Source of the DNA: Flavobacteriaceae bacterium UBA3159
Lineage (GTDB): Bacteria; Bacteroidota; Bacteroidia; Flavobacteriales; Flavobacteriaceae
Length of the DNA stretch: 64,000 nucleotides
Reading direction: 5' to 3'
Assembly (NCBI GenBank): GCA_002364535.1
Contig: DEYL01000056.1
Location: forward strand, 24,879 to 88,878
Shown: piece after piece, positions 36,985 to 45,441 of the stretch
Position numbering within the stretch: the stretch's first letter is position 1
Layout of the letters: every line of letters starts with the position of its first letter
Position numbers and translations under genes: made by a program
Notes under the pieces: model-generated
Databases searched by the model: none
Told to the model about the DNA's origin: nothing
The model's input: the letters and a program-made list of their open reading frames with translations, nothing else

Positions 36985-37373
36985 TTCCCTAAAAAAGGTG
37001 AAATCGGTGATTCATAATTAGTGTTGATATTTAATTTAGTGAAGTTGGCCGACAGAGAAGCGTTTGAATTTAGTTTAATTGTAATTTGTAAATTATTTGA
37101 GCCATCAGACCAACCTGAGAATATATAATCTGAATTAGGTGTTGCAGTAATCTTAACTTCAGTACCGTCATCATAAGTTCCTCCCTCAGAAGAGACAGAT
37201 CCGCCCTCTCCAGCTGAAACTGTCAAAGTATATTGAGTAGTAGTTTCTTCAGGTTCAGCTGTTGGAGTTTGAATCACACTTGGAGGAGCAGAGTCACCAT
37301 CATCTGAAGAACAGGAATAGATGAATACAGATAATAAGACAACTACAATTATGGGAAATAAAGCTCTTTTCAT
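36885..37373 (-). CDS. Lipoprotein with InlB B-repeat-like domain, probably 3'-truncated
   Basis: A 162 aa lipoprotein from ATG 37373; the signal ends with FIYSC followed by SSDDGD, the typical acidic surface-export context. Residues about 50-115 match the Listeria-Bacteroides (InlB B) repeat: TVSAGEGGSVSSEGGTY, GTEVKITATPNSDYIFSGWSDG and LNSNASLSANF. The upstream ATG at 37430 adds 19 residues before the signal and is disfavoured. Such repeats usually sit in much longer surface proteins, and the tail after residue 120 has no recognisable fold, so truncation is likely. Confidence 0.65.
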   Translation of the reverse strand: MKRALFPIIVVVLLSVFIYSCSSDDGDSAPPSVIQTPTAEPEETTTQYTLTVSAGEGGSVSSEGGTYDDGTEVKITATPNSDYIFSGWSDGSNNLQITIKLNSNASLSANFTKLNINTNYESPISPFLGNQLQHVSDNLISNKVMSPLMVSMADSSTFDEQE

Positions 37374-37545
37374 TGAATGATTTATTAATAGATGGAAAAT
37401 AATTAATATTTGGGTTAAATATAATATCAACAGCCCTAACCTTCACAGAAAAACCATTCTACAAAACCCATCCCACCATCAGGTATTTAGACAGTAAGGA
37501 AAGTTTTTAGGGTTTAAAATATTACAGCCGTACAAATACCGTACA

Positions 37546-37596
37546 TAAATAAAATAAAAAATCCCTAAAACATTGTATTTAAATGTAATAGGGATT
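37546..37596 (-). terminator. Rho-independent terminator of the tmRNA gene
   Basis: On the minus strand, 8 bases after the tmRNA 3' end, the arms AATCCCTA (37596-37589) and TAGGGATT (37567-37560) pair perfectly and are extended by an inner ACATT/AATGT pairing. The transcript then runs into a U-rich stretch (37559-37546, reading UUUUUAUUUUAUUU-like). Confidence 0.8.
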
Positions 37597-37603
37597 GTAT
37601 AAG

Positions 37604-38000
37604 TGGAGTCGGCGGGAATCGAACCCGCGTCCAAACAAGTCACAACCGAGCTTTCTACAAGTTTAGTTCTCGTTTGTTTTTCGAGGTATCAGTGACCGAA
37701 AACCGCCCGAGATACCCTTATCATCTTTATTGAAAAACACTACCGATGCCATAGTATTTCGATGTTGACATTTATGGTGCCTCCATACCGATCGCCGTCA
37801 ACAAGGGCTATCGAGAGACATCCGGCTTCCCGACCTGGTCGGGACTTGGCAAAGACTTACTTTAATTCAGTCGATTATGCAGCTAGAGCGTAGTTATTCT
37901 CGCCATTTAAAAGGTTGAAACATAAGATTTTCGAGCCGTGTTTCAGTGCTCGACCTGCTTACTCCGTCATGGGAACCTGCTGTCAAAACCAGTCGACCCC
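37604..38000 (-). ncRNA. ssrA: Transfer-messenger RNA (tmRNA)
   Basis: A 397-base tmRNA that rescues stalled ribosomes. The 5' end GGGGUCGACUGG at 38000 pairs with the 3' end CGACUCC at 37611-37605, giving the acceptor stem; the T-arm GGUUCGAUUCCCGCC is intact, and CCA is not encoded. The tag frame is at 37904-37875 and encodes GENNYALAA followed by a stop, ending in the degradation signal LAA. It is one-piece, not permuted. It separates the accessory half of the window from the housekeeping half. Confidence 0.97.
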
Positions 38001-38033
38001 TTTTTTTCAATGAACTCTAATATTGAGAGAAGT

Positions 38034-38041
38034 CAAAGATA
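38034..38041 (-). promoter_or_regulatory. Probable -7 box of the ssrA promoter
   Basis: The minus strand reads TATCTTTG at 38041-38034, a match to the Bacteroidetes -7 consensus TAnnTTTG, 34 bases upstream of the mature tmRNA 5' end, which is made by RNase P cleavage of a longer precursor. No good -33 TTTG partner is visible. Confidence 0.45.
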
Positions 38042-38060
38042 CAAATTTCATGCCGTTTTT

Positions 38061-38712
38061 TTATTCTGCTTCCAAACTCATATGAAATAACAGGGTAGGC
38101 TTGACAATGACACTGGCCTTGGTATGAATGTCCAGGACGATATTCATATAATTATCTGTGAGTTCCTTCAGCATAACAAAACTTCCCTTATAATTCTGTT
38201 CTTCAAAAGTTACTGTGTTGGCCAGACAATGGCCCTTATCATGAAACTCCCGATAAGAGTTTTTATTGGAGTTGGGGGAATAGGTGGCCTTGTTTTCCAT
38301 CCAGTTGGTATATTCCCCACTGGTTATTTTGGCCCCCCATCTCCTAGAATTTAGATAGTCAAGATTGGGTTGTACATTACTTACGATGGGCGGGTGCTGT
38401 TCGTAGGCTACTGATCCCTAATGATTTTTAGGATCAGGCGTAAAGGCAATACTGGTCATGTTGTAAATGTTATTCAAGGTGATTCCTATGCCTTTTTAAC
38501 GGGTTCTGGACTCAATGAGTTGATTAGCACCATTAATCAATCTACTTAAAGCTATAGAATAGCTTACAACAAAATTACCAAAAAAGAACAGGCATCTACT
38601 GGTTTCCTCAGCCACAACTTGCAAAATCTGGGAACCAAAAATGAAGCCACTTCGGCAAGGGTAGGATCATAGCTGTCGTTAGACTTATGCATATAATAAT
38701 ATATATTATAAT
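38061..38712 (-). pseudogene. Decayed protein gene with two in-frame stops and a frameshift
   Basis: Reading the minus strand upstream from the TAA at 38063-38061, one frame makes protein-like sequence for about 200 codons, broken by TAG at 38420-38418 and TAA at 38498-38496. Segments include GKCLAN-like KGHCLANTVTFEEQNYKG, LNNIYNMTSIAFTPDPKNH, SVAYEQHPPIVSN and FGSQILQVVAEETSRCLFF. Near 38650 coding character moves to another frame (SNDSYDPTLAEV). The last 79 codons alone could be a small ORF from ATG 38300, but the upstream coherence argues for an old larger gene. I do not recognise its family. Confidence 0.6.
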
Positions 38713-38906
38713 TAAGCTTATTGAACCAGTGTTGCACAAAAATAAGGGAATATACCAACGAGAAAAGGAAAGAGAATATCAGTAGATCTTTATTATAAAA
38801 AGATTTAAGAGATATAAATTTAATCGTTTAAATGCTTGGGGGCTCACCGACCCCTAAACATCAGTGGGTATAGGGGATCAAAAAAAATATTCAAGTAAGA
38901 ATTTTA

Positions 38907-39728
38907 CTACATGCTTTCAGTCATAAAAGTCCTCAAACGGGATAAACGGGTCAAAAGTCCATCCAAATGCTGCAGGTCTAGCATATTGGCCCCGTCACTT
39001 TTGGCTGAAGAAGGGTCAAAATGGGTTTCCAGAAAAATGCCGTCAACTCCCGTAACGATCCCGGCACGGGCAATGGTGTCAATACTTTCGGGTCTTCCTC
39101 CGGTCAACCCGCTGCTTTGGTTGGGTTGTTGAAGTGAATGGGTAACGTCTAATATAGTCGGTGCAAATTTTTTCATCACCGGGATACCCCGAAAATCCAC
39201 GATCAGGTCTTGATATCCAAATTGGGTGCCACGGTCGGTGATCCAAGCATTTTGATTGCCACTATCTTTAACTTTTTGAACGGCAAATTGCATACTTTCC
39301 GGACTAATGAATTGGCCTTTTTTCAGGTTGACAAACTTGTTGGTTTTTGCCGCAGCCACCAACAAATCGGTTTGTCTGACTAAAAATGCCGGGATTTGCA
39401 ATACATCTACATATGCAGCAGCCATTTCAGCATCTTCCTCGCAGTGAATATCAGTAACTGTAGGTACCTCAAAAGCCATACTCACTTTTTCCAAAATCTT
39501 TAGGGCTTTTTCATCACCGATCCCAGTAAAACTGTCCAATCGACTTCGGTTGGCTTTTTTAAAACTACCTTTGAAAATGTATGGTATAGAAAGTGCATCG
39601 GTTACCGATTTTATCTTTTCAGCGATCCTCATGGCCATTTCCACTCCTTCTATGGCACAGGGTCCTGCCATTAAAAAAAACTGATCGCTTTGGGCGTGGG
39701 TAATTTTAGGCAGGTCGCTTAGTGGCAT
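38907..39728 (-). CDS. kdsA: 3-deoxy-8-phosphooctulonate synthase (KDO-8-phosphate synthase)
   Basis: Cytoplasmic enzyme, 273 aa, that joins phosphoenolpyruvate and arabinose 5-phosphate to KDO 8-phosphate for the lipopolysaccharide core. Motifs are LMAGPCAIEG near residue 20, FKGSFKKANRS, DIHCEEDAE, LQIPAFLVRQTDLLVAAA, ITDRGTQFGYQDLIVDFRG split over two strands, DVTHSLQQPN and HFDPSSAKSDG. It is a single minus-strand gene 59 bases downstream of ftsE. Confident. Confidence 0.97.
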   Translation of the reverse strand: MPLSDLPKITHAQSDQFFLMAGPCAIEGVEMAMRIAEKIKSVTDALSIPYIFKGSFKKANRSRLDSFTGIGDEKALKILEKVSMAFEVPTVTDIHCEEDAEMAAAYVDVLQIPAFLVRQTDLLVAAAKTNKFVNLKKGQFISPESMQFAVQKVKDSGNQNAWITDRGTQFGYQDLIVDFRGIPVMKKFAPTILDVTHSLQQPNQSSGLTGGRPESIDTIARAGIVTGVDGIFLETHFDPSSAKSDGANMLDLQHLDGLLTRLSRLRTFMTESM

Positions 39729-39787
39729 ATTATTTTTTGTTAAAATTATTAAAGCAACGGTATAGTTGAGCAGCCATGGATCAAAAC

Positions 39788-40468
39788 TTATGTTTTGGCA
39801 ACAACCTCAAACACCTTTCCCTCTTCACATTTGAAGATTTTACCTGGGAATTTTACGATCATTTGATAATCGTGGGTGGCCATTAACAAGGTCATTCCTT
39901 TTTGATGGAGAGACTTAAAGAGTTGCATGATGTCCTGACTGGTTTGAGGATCGAGGTTTCCAGTGGGTTCATCTGCAATAATCAATTTAGGATCATTGAG
40001 CAAGGCCCGTGCAATAGCGATTCTTTGTTGCTCTCCACCAGACAGTTCAAAGGGAAATTTTTTTTTGTTTACTTCGATACCCACCATATTCAGTACCTTA
40101 TCAATTCTTTGGTTGATCTCATTTTTATCGCGCCATCCGGTGGCTTTTAATACAAATTTGAGGTTGTCCTCAATACTGCGGTCGGGCAGCAATTTAAAAT
40201 CTTGAAACACCACACCCAAGGTTCTTCTCAATGAAGGGATCTGTTTGCTTTTGAGCCGCGTAAGGTCATAATCTCCCACGTTCCCCAAGCCCCCTGCCAG
40301 CTCCAAATCACCATAAATGGTCTTGATCAGACTACTTTTGCCGCTTCCAGTCCGGCCGATCAAAAAAACAAAACTTCCCTCGGGAACATCTATGGAAACA
40401 TCTGTCAAAATCGTCTTTCCGTTTTGCTCGATGGTGGCGTCGCTAAAAGAAACAATATTTTTGGCCAT
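39788..40468 (-). CDS. ftsE: Cell division ABC transporter ATP-binding protein FtsE
   Basis: ATPase of the FtsEX complex that acts at the division septum and activates peptidoglycan hydrolases. 226 aa from the ATG at 40468, which gives the usual short FtsE N-terminus; an ATG at 40489 would add seven residues. Walker [12 protein letters not shown]-loop [13 protein letters not shown] (FtsE-type), signature LSGGEQQR, Walker [13 protein letters not shown] and the switch histidine ATHD are all present. FtsX is not adjacent, which is common in this phylum. Confidence 0.93.
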   Translation of the reverse strand: MAKNIVSFSDATIEQNGKTILTDVSIDVPEGSFVFLIGRTGSGKSSLIKTIYGDLELAGGLGNVGDYDLTRLKSKQIPSLRRTLGVVFQDFKLLPDRSIEDNLKFVLKATGWRDKNEINQRIDKVLNMVGIEVNKKKFPFELSGGEQQRIAIARALLNDPKLIIADEPTGNLDPQTSQDIMQLFKSLHQKGMTLLMATHDYQMIVKFPGKIFKCEEGKVFEVVAKT

Positions 40469-40589
40469 TGGCATTGAAATGTTCCTCAAATGTAAAGGGT
40501 TTTGATTGGCTAATAAAATTTGTTGATAAGTTGTATGTAAGCAAAAATAATTCCGTTCCTAAAGGAAAGCATTCTGTTTAACTTTGAAT

Positions 40590-43500
40590 ATGATTAACAT
40601 AAAAAAAAATAGCTTACTCCTTATTTTGTTGTTTTTTTTTACCGTCCCGAGTTGGTCACAATTATTCGACAAGGTTGCGTTAAAAATTAAAGCAACTGAT
40701 CTTTACTACCAAGGTGTCTTCCCCAACGTAGACCAAGCCCTGGCACTTTATGAAGATTTTAATTTCAATCCTACCGAGTTAAAAGATGTCAATTATTTCA
40801 GAATGGTCACTTCCCTGCGGCTCAATGACCCCGGCGCTGTAAAACTGATCGAAAACTTTAGCCTTGATTACCCAAATACGACCATCTTAAAAACAGTTTA
40901 TTTGGATCTGGCCAACTATTATTTTAACAATGAAAAATATTCCTACGCCCACAAATGGTTTGCCAAGGTAAAAGCCGCCGATGTTCCCAAACCGGCCCTG
41001 CCTCAGTTTTATTTCAACAAGGGATATACCCTTTTTACCAAGAAACAATATCCAAGGTCCAAAGTCCTGTTGGAAAACGTAAAATTCAATCCCAAGTATG
41101 AGTCCGATGCCCACTATTACCTTGGGCACATCGCCTATCAGCTGGAGGATTATGCCACAGCCTCCAACTCCTTTAATAGGGTTTCCAAAAAAGAACAACA
41201 GGAAAATTTAGGTTATTTCCAAGTTGAAATGAATTTTAAACTGGGGCGATTTGAAAAAGCCATCACCTTGGGTGAAAAGGAAATTCAAAACATGCATGGA
41301 GAGAATTTTTCAGAACTTTCAAAAATTATAGGAGAAAGTTATTTCAATACCCAACAATACGACAAGGCATTAAAATATTTAAAAAACTACAAAGGGAAAA
41401 ACAGCAAATGGACTCATGTGGATTTTTATCAACTGGGTTATGCCTATTATGAAACAGGCAACTACAGTCAAGCCATAGATCAATTCAGTAAGATCATTGG
41501 TAAAAAAGATAAATTGGCACAGAACGCCTACTACTATTTGGCAGAGTGCTACCTCAAAAAAGAGCGTAAATCTTCTGCCTTGAACGCATACCGAAGTGCG
41601 GCTTCAATGGCTTTTAATCCGGACATTACACAAACAGCCTTACTCAATTATGCCCGTTTGAGCTATGAGATTGGTAACCCCTACGAAAAAGTCCCACAAC
41701 TCATTATCAGATATCTCGAAACCTATCCCAAAACATCAAATGAACAAGAGCTAACCGCCTTGTTGTTGAGTTCCTACACCAATAGCGGTGATTATGATGG
41801 CGTGCTATCCATTCTCTCCTCACAAAATGACTACAAAGACTACCGTCTGCTTCAAAAGGTAACCTATCTAAAAGCCATTCAACTGTTCAATGCAGGAGAC
41901 TATTCAAAGGCAGGGAAGTACTTCCAAAGAGCCGTTAAAAATGACAAAGACAAAACTATTACCGCAAAATCCCATTTTTGGTTGGCACAAACTCTCTACG
42001 AGCGCAATCGATATGAGGATGCTGTCGATGGATTTTTTGTTTTCGAAAATAATGCTCCCAAAAAGTCAATGCTCAACGAATTGGAATACCACTATCATTT
42101 GGGATACATCTATTTTAAGATGGCCGATTATGAATTGGCATTGAGAGCATTCCAAAAAGTTGTGGATCGACAAAAACACTATTCCCGCTCCAAAGTTCGC
42201 GATGCCTATGTTCGCATGGGGGATTCTGAGTTTGCCATGAGTCGTTTTTGGCCGGCCATGGAGCAATACAATAAAGGCATTGCAATGTCCCCGGCTCAAT
42301 CCGACTATGCCCTATATCAAAAGTCAATTAGCTATGGTTTTGTAGACCGCAATAAGCAAAAAATCAGCACGCTTAAGGAACTGATTGACAAGCACCCCAA
42401 TTCTGTTTATGTAGACGATGCTTACTTCGAATTGAGCAGTGCCTATTCGGTTGCATCTTCTTTTGACACAGCCATCAACACCTATGACCAAATGATCGGT
42501 CGCTACCCTAAAAGCCCATACCTGCCTAGGGCCATACTCAACAAAGGGTTGATCCTCTACAATCAGGAAAAACTAAACCGTGCAGAAAGTGTTCTTAAAA
42601 ACTTGGTGGTGCGCTTTCCCAAGGATGCTGCGGCACAACAGGCTCTAGGAACCCTCAAAGAAATTGCGGTAGATCTGGATAAAGTTCCACAATTCACTCA
42701 ATGGCTCAAAGTACAGAAAATCGATGCCTTTTCCGATAATGAGTTGGATCAAACTGCTTTTTCAGCCGCTGAAAAACAGTTCATAAGCGACCGAAAAAAA
42801 CAAGCCAAAAAATCTTTTATCTCCTATTTGGAGAGTTATCCTCGTGGACGCAATGCCCTCAATGCCCATTTTGCATTGGCAGAAATTTACTTTGAGGGAT
42901 CCGAGCGCGATGCCGCGCTCGAGCATTACCAAAAATTGATTGATGAAAAACCCAATGAGTATTATGAACAAGCATTGGTCAGGGCCACCCAGATTTTGGT
43001 CAAAAAAGAAATGCAACAGCAAGCAGTACCCTTATGGAAGCAATTGGAAACAGTTGCTGTCTATTCCGAAAACAAACGTTATGCCATGTTTAATTTGATG
43101 CGTTCCTTCTATCAGTCTGAGGAGTTGGAAGATGCACAGCGCAAAGCAGAAGCTGTATTGGCATTGAAGAATATAGAAGTAAAAGTAAAGTGGGACGCCT
43201 ACGAAATATTGGCACAAACCTCGATAGTATTGGGAGATTCTCTCAAGGCACATTCGGCTTTTAAAGTTTTGGAAAAAGCCCCTATTGATAAGCTCGCCGC
43301 AGAAGCTTATTACTACAGAGCCCATCAAGATCACAAAAACAAAGACTACGAAAAGTCCAATGAAGTCATTTCGCTTTTGTCTCAAAAATTCAGTAGCCAA
43401 CCCTATTGGGCCGCGAAAAGCTTATTGCTGATGGCCCAAAACTTTTATGCCGTCAAAGACGCTTTTCAATCCACTTATATTTTGGAATCCCTTATCGAAA

Positions 43501-43622
43501 ATTACAAACAGTTTCCCGAAATATCGAAGCATGGTGAGACCCTACTCAATCAGATAAAAATAGAGCAGGCTGAGCAAAATGCCAGTTTGTCCCAATCCGA
43601 CAACGTCAATGAAGTACAATAA
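40590..43622 (+). CDS. Large exported tetratricopeptide-repeat protein
   Basis: A 1010 aa protein with a signal peptide (LLLILLFFFTVPSWSQ, cleavage near residue 23). Nearly the whole mature part is TPR/Sel1-like helical repeats, for example YYFNNEKYSYAHKWF, AHYYLGHIAYQLEDYATA, DFYQLGYAYYETGNYSQA and YHLGYIYFKMADYELAL. It should be a periplasmic or outer-membrane-associated scaffold. The stop codon lies 14 bases inside the next gene, which encodes a barrel-like outer-membrane protein, so the two products probably act together. The ATG at 40590 is preferred to a TTG at 40584. Confidence 0.88.
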   Translation: MINIKKNSLLLILLFFFTVPSWSQLFDKVALKIKATDLYYQGVFPNVDQALALYEDFNFNPTELKDVNYFRMVTSLRLNDPGAVKLIENFSLDYPNTTILKTVYLDLANYYFNNEKYSYAHKWFAKVKAADVPKPALPQFYFNKGYTLFTKKQYPRSKVLLENVKFNPKYESDAHYYLGHIAYQLEDYATASNSFNRVSKKEQQENLGYFQVEMNFKLGRFEKAITLGEKEIQNMHGENFSELSKIIGESYFNTQQYDKALKYLKNYKGKNSKWTHVDFYQLGYAYYETGNYSQAIDQFSKIIGKKDKLAQNAYYYLAECYLKKERKSSALNAYRSAASMAFNPDITQTALLNYARLSYEIGNPYEKVPQLIIRYLETYPKTSNEQELTALLLSSYTNSGDYDGVLSILSSQNDYKDYRLLQKVTYLKAIQLFNAGDYSKAGKYFQRAVKNDKDKTITAKSHFWLAQTLYERNRYEDAVDGFFVFENNAPKKSMLNELEYHYHLGYIYFKMADYELALRAFQKVVDRQKHYSRSKVRDAYVRMGDSEFAMSRFWPAMEQYNKGIAMSPAQSDYALYQKSISYGFVDRNKQKISTLKELIDKHPNSVYVDDAYFELSSAYSVASSFDTAINTYDQMIGRYPKSPYLPRAILNKGLILYNQEKLNRAESVLKNLVVRFPKDAAAQQALGTLKEIAVDLDKVPQFTQWLKVQKIDAFSDNELDQTAFSAAEKQFISDRKKQAKKSFISYLESYPRGRNALNAHFALAEIYFEGSERDAALEHYQKLIDEKPNEYYEQALVRATQILVKKEMQQQAVPLWKQLETVAVYSENKRYAMFNLMRSFYQSEELEDAQRKAEAVLALKNIEVKVKWDAYEILAQTSIVLGDSLKAHSAFKVLEKAPIDKLAAEAYYYRAHQDHKNKDYEKSNEVISLLSQKFSSQPYWAAKSLLLMAQNFYAVKDAFQSTYILESLIENYKQFPEISKHGETLLNQIKIEQAEQNASLSQSDNVNEVQ

Positions 43623-45369
43623 AATTTTTATTGCATTTTGGTTACCCATGTCCCTTTCCTTTTTCGCCCGGGCACAAGAACAGGAGACCGATGACTTGGG
43701 TACCCAAGAGGTTACTGTCGTTAAATCCTACAGCCCAAGCCTGAAAAGTGTTTTTAAAATTCGAACCAACCCTGAAATTGACGATTCCTTAGTTCAAAAA
43801 AAAATAAATGTCAATTATACATTTGAGCCCATACCTGTAGTGTCCACCTTTGTCCCCAATAAAGCCACACCACTTAAACTACAGCGTCAAGAAAGCTCTT
43901 TTTATCACAACTCTTATGTGCTTGGTGGGATTGGAAACCAATCCTATCTCCAATTCAATTTTTCCACAATGGTACCCCTCGATCGAACTCAATCCATTGG
44001 TTTAAAGCTCCTCTATAATAAGGTTGGAGTCATCGATCATACCCTACTCAACAGTGAGCAAGGTAGAACTTCCCTCAACCTGCTACATCAATACAAGCAA
44101 AACAATATGCGGGTGGATTCTGATTTGCGTTTTGACCGGCAAGAACACAACTTTTTTGGATTGTATGATTTGGATTGGACAAAAATTTCATCTTTTAGAT
44201 CGAATGTGATTGACCCCAATCAAAACCTTAACTACCTCTCCATTCGCTCTCGTTGGCAATGGTATGACGGTCTTTTTAATAAAGTCAATTTTAGCACTGA
44301 TATCACGACTGATTCCTTTGACAGTTCAGAACACATTGTCAAAATCAATACCCAAATGAGGATTCCATTTTTTAATCAATACCTGGAATTGATGCCTCAT
44401 CTGGAATTAATCAACACCAATTTTGTAAGAGATTACTTCAGTGAAGAGCCCCTGAGTTTTCAAAACGGTTTGGGTCTATTGGAGCTAAAGTTTTTAAACG
44501 TCGGACGAAAACTAAAACTGAGGTTAGGAGCCAAAGGTATCTTCCCATTTGGGTCCGCTCAGGAGGAGCAAGCGACATTTTATGTTTACCCTAAAGCAGA
44601 AATTTCTTATAGATTTGGCAATGGAAAATTGGTTCCTTTTGTCAATTATCACGGGAGCTATGACCTCAATAGTTTTACTTCCTTCTCACTAGAAAATCCC
44701 TATGTGGCTCCAGCCTTGGTGATTAAACCCACCGAAGTAAATCACCACGGGGACCTGGGGTTCAATGCCTACCCGGGATCGGGATTGTCCTTCAAACTTT
44801 ATGCCCATTACAGCCAATCCGACAATTTCCCCTTGTTTAAACGTTTGCCCTACGACCAGAACAATCGAGATATGGCTTATCGTTTAGCCAATTCATACGA
44901 AATCATATATGACAGCGTTGAAAAAATGGGTATAATAACCCGAATCGCAATGCGATTTAGTGAATACAACAAAATTAGTCTCGAAACTGGCTATTTTGAA
45001 TACAAAAGAAATGGATATAAAAAAGTTTGGAACTTGCCCGCGCTCAATATTGATGTGAATGCCAACTTTAGAATGGGTCGAAAAATATTTTTTCAAGTAG
45101 GTGGCCATTATATAGGGGATAGGGATTCAATCAGAAACTTGGTTATTAGCCTATCAGAAAACAGCGATGGAAATATTGGAACCGGAGAGCGCTTGGGTTC
45201 GGTGTTTCGTATTGCCTCTTCCATTACATGGAAAATCAACCCCCAATGGGATTTATTCTATGAAGGAAAAATGATTCTCAGCGATAATACTTCCCGATGG
45301 GCCTATTATCAAAATCAAAGCCAGTTGCATTTGGGAGGAATTCGATATAAATTCGATATTAATCTATGA
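43609..45369 (+). CDS. Outer-membrane beta-barrel-like protein (TonB-receptor-like)
   Basis: A 586 aa protein from ATG 43609, with a signal peptide ending SFFARAQ near residue 23. After a short N-terminal segment (TQEVTVVKSYSPSL), which recalls the start of flavobacterial TonB-receptor-like proteins, the sequence alternates in amphipathic strands (LKLRLGAKGIFPFGS, FKLYAHYSQSDNF) and ends in GGIRYKFDINL, a typical barrel C-terminus. No full plug domain is seen. The start overlaps the TPR gene by 14 bases. I cannot name a substrate. Confidence 0.75.
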   Translation: MKYNKIFIAFWLPMSLSFFARAQEQETDDLGTQEVTVVKSYSPSLKSVFKIRTNPEIDDSLVQKKINVNYTFEPIPVVSTFVPNKATPLKLQRQESSFYHNSYVLGGIGNQSYLQFNFSTMVPLDRTQSIGLKLLYNKVGVIDHTLLNSEQGRTSLNLLHQYKQNNMRVDSDLRFDRQEHNFFGLYDLDWTKISSFRSNVIDPNQNLNYLSIRSRWQWYDGLFNKVNFSTDITTDSFDSSEHIVKINTQMRIPFFNQYLELMPHLELINTNFVRDYFSEEPLSFQNGLGLLELKFLNVGRKLKLRLGAKGIFPFGSAQEEQATFYVYPKAEISYRFGNGKLVPFVNYHGSYDLNSFTSFSLENPYVAPALVIKPTEVNHHGDLGFNAYPGSGLSFKLYAHYSQSDNFPLFKRLPYDQNNRDMAYRLANSYEIIYDSVEKMGIITRIAMRFSEYNKISLETGYFEYKRNGYKKVWNLPALNIDVNANFRMGRKIFFQVGGHYIGDRDSIRNLVISLSENSDGNIGTGERLGSVFRIASSITWKINPQWDLFYEGKMILSDNTSRWAYYQNQSQLHLGGIRYKFDINL

Positions 45370-45417
45370 CAATAGACATTCTAAGCTCTAAATATTTTAA
45401 CAGTATATTTTTTAGTT

Positions 45418-45425
45418 TAATTTTG
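45418..45425 (+). promoter_or_regulatory. Probable -7 promoter box for the amidohydrolase gene
   Basis: TAATTTTG matches TAnnTTTG, 16 bases before the ATG at 45442, in the 72-base gap after the barrel gene. Confidence 0.45.
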
Positions 45426-45441
45426 TTGTCAGATTTTTCAA

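Noticed and set aside
38124..38354. Plus-strand open frame of 76 codons
   Set aside because: Antisense of the decayed gene at 38061-38712; the minus strand shows the more protein-like reading.
40579..40586. TAACTTTG as a promoter box for the TPR gene
   Set aside because: It lies 3 bases before the ATG, which would place the transcript start inside the signal peptide codons.
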